Positions 1-5,502 of a DNA stretch of 5,583 nucleotides are shown here, one piece after another. The notes under the pieces were generated by a model. It was not told the DNA's origin, made no database searches, and saw nothing but the letters and a program-made list of their open reading frames with translations. Where the stretch lies: the NCBI GenBank assembly GCA_027066695.1, contig JAMONE010000238.1, forward strand, positions 1-5,583. The letters are read 5' to 3'. The position numbers and the translations under genes are program-made. Each line of letters starts with the position of its first letter. The stretch's first letter is position 1. The stretch comes from Micavibrio sp. (GTDB lineage: Bacteria; Pseudomonadota; Alphaproteobacteria; Micavibrionales; Micavibrionaceae).

Positions 1-861
1 TTTTTGTTCTGTATTTCACCTTTGGGCTATGCGCTTCAAAAATCTTATTATCCTGTACGCAGATTATCATTGCGCGAGGAAGAAAAACTTATGCCATTGC
101 TAGATGAGCTTATGGCTTCATATAAAGATAAAAAATATGCGCGGATCAAGCGTGTAGAGCTGTTCATGATGGATGATAGGGAAGAAAATGCCGCAGCTTT
201 TGGCAAGAATAAAATAGCAATTACAACGGGATTATTAAATAGGCTCAAATGGCGCGATCATGCTATTAAGGGTGTTCTAGCGCATGAGCTGGGTCATTTG
301 CACCACCGTGATTTATGGTTTTGGTATTATGTTGAAGCAACAGGCGGTATTTTTAGCTTTTTATATGGCATGTTGAATCTGGTGCAAAGAATGGCAACGG
401 CGCTATCTGATTTGTTCCTACCCTTCATTATATTTTCATTGCCGTTGCAAATTGTATGCATAGTGTTTTCTTATGGGATTAGATTATTGCGTTTGCCTAC
501 GGATATTATTGAGCGGTTAGAGCCATATTTATCACGTAGCATGGAATATCGCGCTGATAAATTCTCTGCTGATCTGCTGGGGGTTAAAGGAATCTTATCA
601 TTTATTGAAAGCATTAAAAATGACGAGCATTATATGGAGTTCGGATTCCTAAACATGAAACAACGCTCTCACCCACCATCTGAATTTCGCATTGAAAAAC
701 TGCACACTCATGAATCTTATGTAGCTCCTGTTTCTGTAACAACGGTTAAGAAGGTAGCTATCAAGAAATGCTATAATCAGCCAAAAGTTAGAAAGCAGGA
801 ATATGCGAAGCGTAAAAATTATCCAAATAATGATCTCAATAGATTTATAGATATTGGCTAG
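1..861 (+). CDS. M48-family zinc metallopeptidase, 5' end outside window
   Basis: Predicted membrane-associated zinc endopeptidase of the M48 (HtpX/Ste24-like) family. The frame is open from base 1, so the true start lies to the left; residue numbers here count from the TTG codon at base 4. The zinc motif HELGH is at about 94-98 (GVLAHELGHLHHRD), and the third-ligand glutamate is in EYRAD at about 181. The family's late SHPP..FRI segment is at about 222-230. Hydrophobic stretches at about 113-128 and 137-157 lie between the two zinc motifs, as in membrane-bound M48 enzymes, and the hydrophobic start may be the end of an earlier membrane helix. After the catalytic domain comes a lysine-rich tail (about 249-275), which is less usual. 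All catalytic residues I can check are intact, so the enzyme is probably active. The substrate is unknown; membrane-protein quality control is the family's common role. It is transcribed away from the left edge and ends 73 nt before the toxin-antitoxin pair. Confidence 0.88.
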   Translation, partial: FLFCISPLGYALQKSYYPVRRLSLREEEKLMPLLDELMASYKDKKYARIKRVELFMMDDREENAAAFGKNKIAITTGLLNRLKWRDHAIKGVLAHELGHLHHRDLWFWYYVEATGGIFSFLYGMLNLVQRMATALSDLFLPFIIFSLPLQIVCIVFSYGIRLLRLPTDIIERLEPYLSRSMEYRADKFSADLLGVKGILSFIESIKNDEHYMEFGFLNMKQRSHPPSEFRIEKLHTHESYVAPVSVTTVKKVAIKKCYNQPKVRKQEYAKRKNYPNNDLNRFIDIG

Positions 862-898
862 GTTAGTGTTTTTATATGGTTTTTATGCACAATGTATG

Positions 899-912
899 TA
901 ATACTAGTATTA
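899..912. promoter_or_regulatory. Perfect 14-bp palindrome, candidate operator of the vapBC pair
   Basis: TAATACTAGTATTA reads identically on both strands and sits 22 nt before the antitoxin start codon. TATTAT at 908-913 overlaps it and resembles a -10 box (5 of 6 matches to TATAAT), although I see no good -35 at the right distance. VapB antitoxins of the AbrB fold commonly bind inverted repeats in their own promoter, alone or with VapC, so autoregulation here is a reasonable inference. In AT-rich DNA a short palindrome can also arise by chance. Confidence 0.42.
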
Positions 913-924
913 TTCTTACTTATT

Positions 925-931
925 AGGAGGG
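925..931 (+). promoter_or_regulatory. Strong Shine-Dalgarno sequence for the antitoxin
   Basis: AGGAGGG is a near-perfect anti-16S complement, ending 3 nt before ATG 935; its AGGAG core leaves 5 nt. It supports ATG 935, though TTG 938 in the same frame would also be spaced acceptably. It is the best ribosome-binding site in the window, which fits an antitoxin that must be made in excess over its toxin. Confidence 0.8.
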
Positions 932-934
932 ATT

Positions 935-1156
935 ATGTTGATTACATCAAAAGGTCAGATAACTATACCAAAAGAATTTCGTGAAGCACTTGGATTGCTT
1001 CCACATACGGATGTTGAATTTGAGCGTGTTGGCGATGAGCTTCGTGTACGAAAAACAGAGCAATCTGTGCGTGGTAAAAAGTTAATAGAAGCTATGGTCG
1101 GTAAAAGCAATATTTCTATGAGTACAGATGAAATAATGAAGCTTACACGTGGATAA
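935..1156 (+). CDS. vapB: VapB-type antitoxin, AbrB/SpoVT DNA-binding fold
   Basis: Antitoxin of a type II toxin-antitoxin pair, 73 residues. Residues 4-20 carry the swapped-hairpin AbrB/SpoVT signature (SKGQITIPKEFREALG), which dimerises and binds DNA. The basic middle (about 36-49) leads to a C-terminal segment, MSTDEIMKLTRG at 62-73, of the sort that in VapB proteins wraps around the toxin's active site. The length is typical for the family. The stop codon TAA at 1154-1156 shares one base with the ATG of the toxin gene (TAATG), so the pair is translationally coupled with the antitoxin first. A strong AGGAGGG site and an upstream palindrome suggest high translation and autoregulation. No damage is visible. 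Its likely job is neutralising the adjacent PIN toxin and stabilising the host element. Assignment rests on motif plus partner and is firm at family level. Confidence 0.9.
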   Translation: MLITSKGQITIPKEFREALGLLPHTDVEFERVGDELRVRKTEQSVRGKKLIEAMVGKSNISMSTDEIMKLTRG

Positions 1157-1560
1157 TGATGCCTATATTAATTGACAGTAATATTCTTTTGGATATTTTT
1201 ACCCAAGATAAAAAATGGTTTTCATGGTCTTCGGATACTCTTGCAGAATATGCGGAGCAAGATTTGCTATACATTAATCCGATTATCTATTCAGAGATTT
1301 CAGTTGGGTTTGAGCGTATTGAAGATTTAGAGAATGCACTACCTTCTGATTATATTAAAAGGGATGATTTACCTTATGAAGCAGCATTTTTAGCAGGAAA
1401 GTGCTTTTTGCAATATCGCAAGGCTGGTGGTGTTAAGAAGTCTCCTTTGCCAGATTTTTATATTGGTGCTCATGCTGCTATTAAGGGTTGGAGTATTATA
1501 ACTCGTGATAAAGGTCGGTATCATACATATTTCCCAACGCTTGATGTTATTTCCCCATAA
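1156..1560 (+). CDS. vapC: VapC-type PIN-domain ribonuclease toxin
   Basis: Toxin of the pair, 134 residues, a single PIN domain expected to cleave RNA (tRNA or rRNA sites in studied VapCs) using Mg2+ or Mn2+. The four acidic residues of the PIN site are present: D7 in the LIDSNILLD strand-helix start, E47 in IIYSEIS, D100 in SPLPDFYIGAHA and D118 in IITRDKGRY. The toxin is therefore predicted to be active. The first ATG overlaps the antitoxin stop (TAATG); a second ATG follows at once at 1159, which would shorten the protein by one residue. There is no independent Shine-Dalgarno site of strength, consistent with coupling to the antitoxin. Such pairs on mobile DNA commonly act as addiction modules; the neighbouring conjugation genes make that reading attractive here, but it is inference. 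Confidence 0.92.
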   Translation: MMPILIDSNILLDIFTQDKKWFSWSSDTLAEYAEQDLLYINPIIYSEISVGFERIEDLENALPSDYIKRDDLPYEAAFLAGKCFLQYRKAGGVKKSPLPDFYIGAHAAIKGWSIITRDKGRYHTYFPTLDVISP

Positions 1561-1587
1561 GACAAAATCACTCATTTAATTTAGGAA

Positions 1588-1632
1588 GAGTGAAATCTAA
1601 AATGAAGTGCAGTTTCACTCATCAGATTTTTT
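1588..1632 (+). terminator. Possible rho-independent terminator after vapBC
   Basis: GAGTGAAA (1588-1595) and TTTCACTC (1613-1620) form a perfect 8-bp stem around a 17-nt loop, 28 nt past the toxin stop. A run of six T lies at 1627-1632, six bases beyond the stem. The stem is only moderately GC-rich, the loop is long and the T-run is displaced, so this is a weak candidate rather than a clear terminator. Confidence 0.35.
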
Positions 1633-1762
1633 ATCCAAGCATGACGCTTCTTCAAGTCCGCGGTATAGGCTGTTGTTCCTTATTACCACATTGTAAAATA
1701 AGTTATTGCCTTTTGTACCTTTTTGGGTATAAGATCCTGAAATTTTTATTTTCGTCTCTAAG

Positions 1763-1790
1763 TTGTTTAAAATATAGTTTATGTTACAAT
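1763..1790 (+). promoter_or_regulatory. Candidate sigma70-like promoter for the AT-rich cargo genes
   Basis: TTGTTT (1763-1768) and TACAAT (1785-1790) are separated by 16 nt. The -10 matches 5 of 6 consensus bases and the -35 keeps only the TTG core. The -10 lies 44 nt before ATG 1835, leaving a short leader. In DNA this AT-rich chance matches are common, but the position fits the start of a new transcription unit after the possible terminator. Confidence 0.4.
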
Positions 1791-1834
1791 GAGATGGTTG
1801 TAAATTTTTATTAATTTAATATTGAGAGCGTATC

Positions 1835-2017
1835 ATGGAATTTAGTAATAATTTAGAATATAAAGATTTAATTAAAATAAATACTTCAGCTGAAGAGAAT
1901 AATAGAAACTCTAGCGCTAAGTATAGTTCTCAAGTAGTTAATAATTTTTTCGAAAGCAATCCAAAAAACATTGAGAAAATGGCAAAGAATTTTCTAGAAG
2001 ATTTGGGAGTTCTGTAA
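1835..2017 (+). CDS. Unrecognised 60-residue protein, or 5' part of a gene split by a stop
   Basis: I do not recognise this protein. ATG 1835 has GAGAG at 1824-1828 with 6-nt spacing and a candidate promoter upstream, so translation starting here is well supported. The product is hydrophilic, rich in Asn, Ser, Lys and Glu, with a probable amphipathic helix near the end (about 34-58) and no membrane segment. Its TAA stop at 2015-2017 is followed directly, in the same frame, by another 193 open codons. Two readings remain: a single gene of about 254 codons broken by one nonsense change, or a short upstream cistron coupled to the next. A third option, programmed readthrough, has no visible signal. 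Base composition is very AT-rich (row 1861-1920 has 15 G+C in 60), unlike the tra genes on the right. Confidence 0.55.
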   Translation: MEFSNNLEYKDLIKINTSAEENNRNSSAKYSSQVVNNFFESNPKNIEKMAKNFLEDLGVL

Positions 2018-2599
2018 TTGGATCAATTAGGTAATTTTTATGTCAAAGAACATAATAAAAATAAAGGAGCGTTACATGATAGATATAAAGAGTTTAATCT
2101 CGCTACTAAAAATATAGAGAAGGTTTTAATAGATGAGTATGGAAAAGGCTTACACATATTATGTGTACCCGAACGACTACATTCAGCGCTAACAAGCTAC
2201 TTTTATGATATATGCAGATATAAACATTTTCATGGCATGCTAGATAAAGATAAAGAAGCTAAAATAAATTTTCCTAAAGTATATGCATACACTTTGAAAT
2301 GGATTATTAAAGAAAAACCATTCTCTTTAATAATTAATGATGCTATTCTTGAAGCCTTTAAGGAAAATGATCCTGAAAAATTTAAAAAGTTGTTAGAAAC
2401 TTCAAATAGAATTAATGAAATATTGGCTTTTTTTTGGATGGATATAAGCCATAAAAGCCAAACAGGGGCATTATTAGATTTTAATGCTAAAGAGAAAAAA
2501 TCTTTAATATATAATTTAAAATTTAGAGATATACACGTAGGAATGTTAGAAAGTTTATTACATAATAAGATTGATCATGAAGTTCTCAAACAATTATAA
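2018..2599 (+). CDS. Unrecognised 193-residue soluble, probably helical protein (TTG start)
   Basis: I recognise no family. The only start codon in this frame before ATG 2237 is TTG 2018, immediately after the previous stop; GGGAG at 2005-2009 sits 8 nt upstream, which is good spacing for reinitiation. If that start is not used, this is the 3' part of one broken gene with 1835-2017. The predicted protein is 193 residues, lysine-rich, without a signal peptide or convincing membrane segment, and looks largely alpha-helical: for example, HSALTSYFYDICRYKHFHGM (about 55-74), the segment around 86-98 and the stretch EILAFFWMDIS at about 134-144. Its long open frame without further stops argues against advanced decay. 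It overlaps the next gene by 23 nt, indicating one operon. Composition is extremely AT-rich (row 2281-2340 has 13 G+C in 60), suggesting acquisition from a different source from the right-hand genes. Confidence 0.6.
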   Translation: MDQLGNFYVKEHNKNKGALHDRYKEFNLATKNIEKVLIDEYGKGLHILCVPERLHSALTSYFYDICRYKHFHGMLDKDKEAKINFPKVYAYTLKWIIKEKPFSLIINDAILEAFKENDPEKFKKLLETSNRINEILAFFWMDISHKSQTGALLDFNAKEKKSLIYNLKFRDIHVGMLESLLHNKIDHEVLKQL

Positions 2600-2963
2600 T
2601 GCATTTCTAGATGATATATTGACAGTAGAGACTGTTAAAGATCTAAAAGATTTAGAAACTGTAAAAAAGAAAATCAACACCAAGACAAACTCTATAGTAA
2701 AAAATAGGCTTGCCAATTTTTACGCTTATATAGTCATAGCATTATTCGTAATATCCTATGGTGTATTAATTGTGTTTTTAAAAACTATTTTTGATGTAGA
2801 GGTAGAATTGATCAAACAAAACTTATTGGATGCAGAAGATAGATCAATTAATTCACTTGCCGTGTCAGCTATTATTGCAGGCACGATAACTCAAACTGGA
2901 GTATGTTTTTATCTGATAACAAAAAATATATTTGAGGGTAAATCTAATAATTTCAATCTTTAA
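2577..2963 (+). CDS. Small unrecognised protein with two predicted membrane segments
   Basis: 128 residues from ATG 2577; a TTG two codons upstream (2571) is the alternative start. No clear ribosome-binding site precedes either, and the start lies inside the end of the previous gene, so coupling to that gene is likely. The N-terminal 48 residues are charged and cytoplasmic-looking. The first hydrophobic segment is at about 49-68 (FYAYIVIALFVISYG core), then an acidic stretch of about 25 residues, then a second segment at about 93-115 (SLAVSAIIAGTITQTG core) and a short polar tail. Two membrane helices plus a soluble partner encoded just upstream is a layout seen in several small immunity, exclusion and effector systems, but I see no family motif and assign no function. 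AT-rich like its upstream neighbours. It is the last plus-strand gene, converging on the coupling-protein gene. Confidence 0.65.
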   Translation: MKFSNNYNAFLDDILTVETVKDLKDLETVKKKINTKTNSIVKNRLANFYAYIVIALFVISYGVLIVFLKTIFDVEVELIKQNLLDAEDRSINSLAVSAIIAGTITQTGVCFYLITKNIFEGKSNNFNL

Positions 2964-3012
2964 TAGAGGTAAAGCAAACACTGCGAGGGAGAATTATTCC
3001 TAAATTTTATGT

Positions 3013-3099
3013 GTGATAATGTACCTTCTCTAGTGAGTATATTGTCAAGCATTGTGATAAGTAATTTATATTTTATTTCTCATAAGACAGGGTTATCAC
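3013..3099. repeat. GTGATAA repeated, with an inverted copy, at the convergent junction
   Basis: GTGATAA occurs at 3013-3019 and 3054-3060, and its complement TTATCAC at 3093-3099, the last overlapping the stop codon of the coupling-protein gene. The second and third copies could pair over a 32-nt loop. No adjoining T-run is seen on either strand, so I do not call a terminator. The rest of 2964-3095 shows no gene. Confidence 0.3.
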
Positions 3100-4907
3100 T
3101 TTAGAAATGAGTTAAGATTGTTGCTAGGTGCTGGATTATCACCAATATTAGGTTTCTTGATTTTTTCTGGTTGCTGGTCTCTTCCCCATTCTTTGCGTTT
3201 TGAGTATTTTCTGTCTGTATATTGGGGTTCATCTTGATTAGCCACATTTGCAATATCAAATTCAGGGGCAATTTCCTGTGTAATGGCAAGGTCGGGAGTG
3301 GGGACAGGCGGTAGCAGTCTTTGTTTTAATATTTTGTTTTTGTAGTAGAGGATTTTACTGCATTTAACGGGGTGGTTTTTTTCAACGAGTATTATGGATT
3401 GCTTTGCGCCGAGCTGTGTATTTATTTCGTGCGGTCTTATTAGTGGCACTATTTTTTCACTGACAGATATACGTGCTTTTTCTGTAGCAAATCCGCGAGC
3501 TTTGGAGATGGATTTAGATTTCATAGAACATTCCCCGCAAGCCGCGCTTATATATTTTTGTGTCTCGACATTGGTCGTTGCAAAGAATATTTGATGCGCG
3601 CAGTTGGATAAAATAGTATCGCGGGTGTTTTTAGAATAAACCTCATCAAGCAAACCAATATTTTGCACAATCCCCATAAGGCGCACATTAAAGCCAGCCA
3701 TAAGGGTAAAGGCACTTGCCATCACAGGCATTTTGCCGAGAATATGAAACTCATCCATTAAAAGCAAAACCTTGTGTGGCTCTTTTATAGGATCGGGGGC
3801 ATGTTCTGTTAGCAGGGTAACAGCTTGTTCAAAGAACAGACGCATTATTGGCGCAAGAACTGCCATTTCACTAACGCCGATACCTAAATAAATGGCGTGA
3901 CGCTTTGTTCTTAGCTCCCTAAGGTCAAAATCACTCTTTGCTGTTACTGCGTCAATGGCAGGATTGCGCCATAGCTTCAGGGCGCGTCCTAATGTTGATT
4001 TAATTCCTGATTTTTCTTTATCTGCTTTGCTGGAAAAGGAATTAAAGAGCTGTTTTGCGGGTTCATCAAGTTCAGGGTGGGTTTGCGCTATATATTTTAA
4101 AAGCTCTCCAAACTCATTTTGCGTACCAAGCAAGCGGAATATTGCCCCAATAGTTGATGGAAACTCTTTATTATCTATGACATATAGAGCCAGTCCCACG
4201 AATAAATCCTGCGCTTCTTCAGGGAAATGAGGGTCTGCTCTTTCACTTATGGAGATTAGCGAGGATGCTATGATTTGTAGGTCAGTGATGCGTTTGCTTT
4301 TATCTTTTGAAACATAATCAAGCGGGTTGTAGCAATGAGACTTCTGATCCTTTGCAAAGGGGCTAAAATTAATAACTTTGTGACCAAGGCTTTTGCGAAA
4401 TCCTGATGTTATTTTGTAGTTTTCTCCTTTAACATCAAGGCAAATAAAGCTACCGTCCCATGCGAGCAGGTTTGGAATGACAACACCAACACCTTTACCT
4501 GATCTTGTAGGAGCAATGATAAAGGCGTGCGTATCACCATCATTGATTAAAAGTTGCCCGCGAACATGACCAAGTATTAAACCTTGTTTTTTGAGCATAT
4601 TGGCTTTTTTAAGATCGTGATGCTTTGCCCAACGTGAGTTTCTATCAACGGGCTTAAAAATCATCATTAAGATAACGCCGCCCAAAAGCACATTAGGTGT
4701 AATTAGTGATATGGCTAAATACATGCCATATGGCTTATGCGTATAAGACATATATTCAAATATTGACCATGGCAGGGCGTTGTCAGGATCAAAGCCATTG
4801 AGCAGGAAATATATAATAGAGCTTAGATACAAACTGATAGTAATACCAATAATTACGCCTATAATCCAAAACATGATTTTAGGGAGATTATCCATTATGT
4901 TTTCCAT
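3096..4907 (-). CDS. virD4: VirD4/TraG-family type IV coupling protein (conjugative DNA transfer ATPase)
   Basis: Inner-membrane hexameric ATPase that links the DNA-relaxase substrate to the mating channel. The protein is 603 residues, normal for the family. Two N-terminal membrane segments at about 11-36 and 61-84 flank a short periplasmic loop. Walker A is APTRSGKGVG at 132-141 with K138, followed by the family's PNLLAWDGSFICLDVKGEN (145-163). Walker B is VLLLMDE at 380-386, and further conserved-looking segments are MGIVQN (411-416) and the stretch at 424-436. The last 70 residues are charged and proline-rich, probably disordered, and could contact substrates. The long frame starts at ATG 4907, overlapping the upstream nuclease-like gene by 13 nt. 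ATG 4895, four codons in, makes a TAATG junction with that gene's stop and has GGAA at a workable distance, so the true protein may be 599 residues. All ATPase motifs are intact. It follows a VirB11-like ATPase and the nuclease-like gene in one operon. virD4 here means family member; traG is equally usable. Confidence 0.95.
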   Translation of the reverse strand: MENIMDNLPKIMFWIIGVIIGITISLYLSSIIYFLLNGFDPDNALPWSIFEYMSYTHKPYGMYLAISLITPNVLLGGVILMMIFKPVDRNSRWAKHHDLKKANMLKKQGLILGHVRGQLLINDGDTHAFIIAPTRSGKGVGVVIPNLLAWDGSFICLDVKGENYKITSGFRKSLGHKVINFSPFAKDQKSHCYNPLDYVSKDKSKRITDLQIIASSLISISERADPHFPEEAQDLFVGLALYVIDNKEFPSTIGAIFRLLGTQNEFGELLKYIAQTHPELDEPAKQLFNSFSSKADKEKSGIKSTLGRALKLWRNPAIDAVTAKSDFDLRELRTKRHAIYLGIGVSEMAVLAPIMRLFFEQAVTLLTEHAPDPIKEPHKVLLLMDEFHILGKMPVMASAFTLMAGFNVRLMGIVQNIGLLDEVYSKNTRDTILSNCAHQIFFATTNVETQKYISAACGECSMKSKSISKARGFATEKARISVSEKIVPLIRPHEINTQLGAKQSIILVEKNHPVKCSKILYYKNKILKQRLLPPVPTPDLAITQEIAPEFDIANVANQDEPQYTDRKYSKRKEWGRDQQPEKIKKPNIGDNPAPSNNLNSFLK

Positions 4908-5470
4908 GCGTTGTTATCAGATATGTTGCTATCAAGAAGGTTTAAAAGCCGTGTTCCACTGACTATTTCCAAATTAGTATTATGCGCGGTATCTTTGCTC
5001 TTCGCCCCAGTTTTACCAGTGTGAACAAAAAGTCCGTGGCTACCTCTTTTATTGCAGAGAGATATAAATTCATTAACATGAGCAGGGTTAATATGTGTGC
5101 GGTAGCGTTTAGCTTGTATTAGGTAATGTTTTTTATCAATAAAGACTTGCCCATCAATCCCGCCATCACCTGTATAGCGTTTGTTGCGTTTGATTTTATG
5201 CCCCTTATTTTTAAGAGCCGTTAAAATCATTTCCTCAAAAACAAAAGGATTGGTTTTGCGTAACTGGTAGAATTTCTCCTGCGGGGTTTCGCAGCTAATA
5301 AGCATTTTTAACTGGCGATCCGCCTTGCGCCTGAAGCTCGCATGTTTGCTGCGCCAATGTTTCATGGCAAGAGCTATAATTAAGAATGCAGGGACTAATA
5401 ACCAGATTGCAACTGGAATATTAAGCCCTATATCCAATATGATATTTAATGTGCGTTCAAAATAATCCAT
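4895..5470 (-). CDS. Membrane-anchored Mrr-like restriction-endonuclease-fold protein
   Basis: 191 residues. A hydrophobic segment at about 14-36 (IPVAIWLLVPAFLIIALAM core) anchors the protein, followed by a strongly basic stretch (37-55) expected to stay in the cytoplasm. The C-terminal domain (about 75-180) has the Mrr-type PD-(D/E)xK pattern: a helix with FEEMI (77-81), GDGGIDG with D106 in the metal-binding position, YLIQAKRY with Q119 and K121 forming the QxK half, then HVNEFISLC and GLFVHTGKTG, typical of the Mrr fold. The catalytic pattern looks complete, so DNA cleavage or nicking is possible but unproven. ATG 5470 is supported by GGAAG at 5486-5490, though the 15-nt spacing is long. 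The gene lies 32 nt after the VirB11-like ATPase and overlaps the coupling-protein gene, so it is embedded in the secretion operon. That suggests a role in processing or guarding DNA at the channel, as inference; an unrelated cargo nuclease is the alternative. Confidence 0.82.
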   Translation of the reverse strand: MDYFERTLNIILDIGLNIPVAIWLLVPAFLIIALAMKHWRSKHASFRRKADRQLKMLISCETPQEKFYQLRKTNPFVFEEMILTALKNKGHKIKRNKRYTGDGGIDGQVFIDKKHYLIQAKRYRTHINPAHVNEFISLCNKRGSHGLFVHTGKTGAKSKDTAHNTNLEIVSGTRLLNLLDSNISDNNAWKT

Positions 5471-5502
5471 AAGCGTAATATGTTTCTTCCTTTATCATTA
5501 AT

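Noticed and set aside
48..248. Minus-strand open frame inside the M48 gene
   Set aside because: It lies wholly within a gene with clear catalytic motifs and encodes a serine-rich low-information peptide.
1390..1575. Minus-strand open frame across the 3' end of vapC, considered as an antisense gene
   Set aside because: It has no recognisable ribosome-binding site or domain, and its overlap with the conserved PIN residues explains the open frame.
1635..1700. Possible tRNA fragment or attachment site in the slightly GC-richer patch after vapC
   Set aside because: I could not fold a cloverleaf or find a T-loop consensus, and saw no matching direct repeat elsewhere in the window.
1590..1814. 74-codon open frame on the plus strand between vapC and the cargo genes
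   Set aside because: It starts at a GTG without properly spaced ribosome-binding site, begins inside the possible terminator stem, and has a cysteine-rich, low-complexity composition typical of chance frames; it also spans the candidate promoter.
3052..3099. Rho-independent terminator from the GTGATAA/TTATCAC inverted pair
   Set aside because: The stem is 7 bp and AT-rich, the loop is 32 nt, and no T-run follows on either strand.
3394..4230. Plus-strand frames (3394-3594 and 3955-4230) opposite the coupling-protein gene
   Set aside because: Both are antisense to a protein with intact Walker motifs and show no independent start signals.
4780..4962. 60-codon plus-strand frame across the nuclease/coupling-protein junction
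   Set aside because: It is antisense to two well-supported overlapping genes and has no motif.
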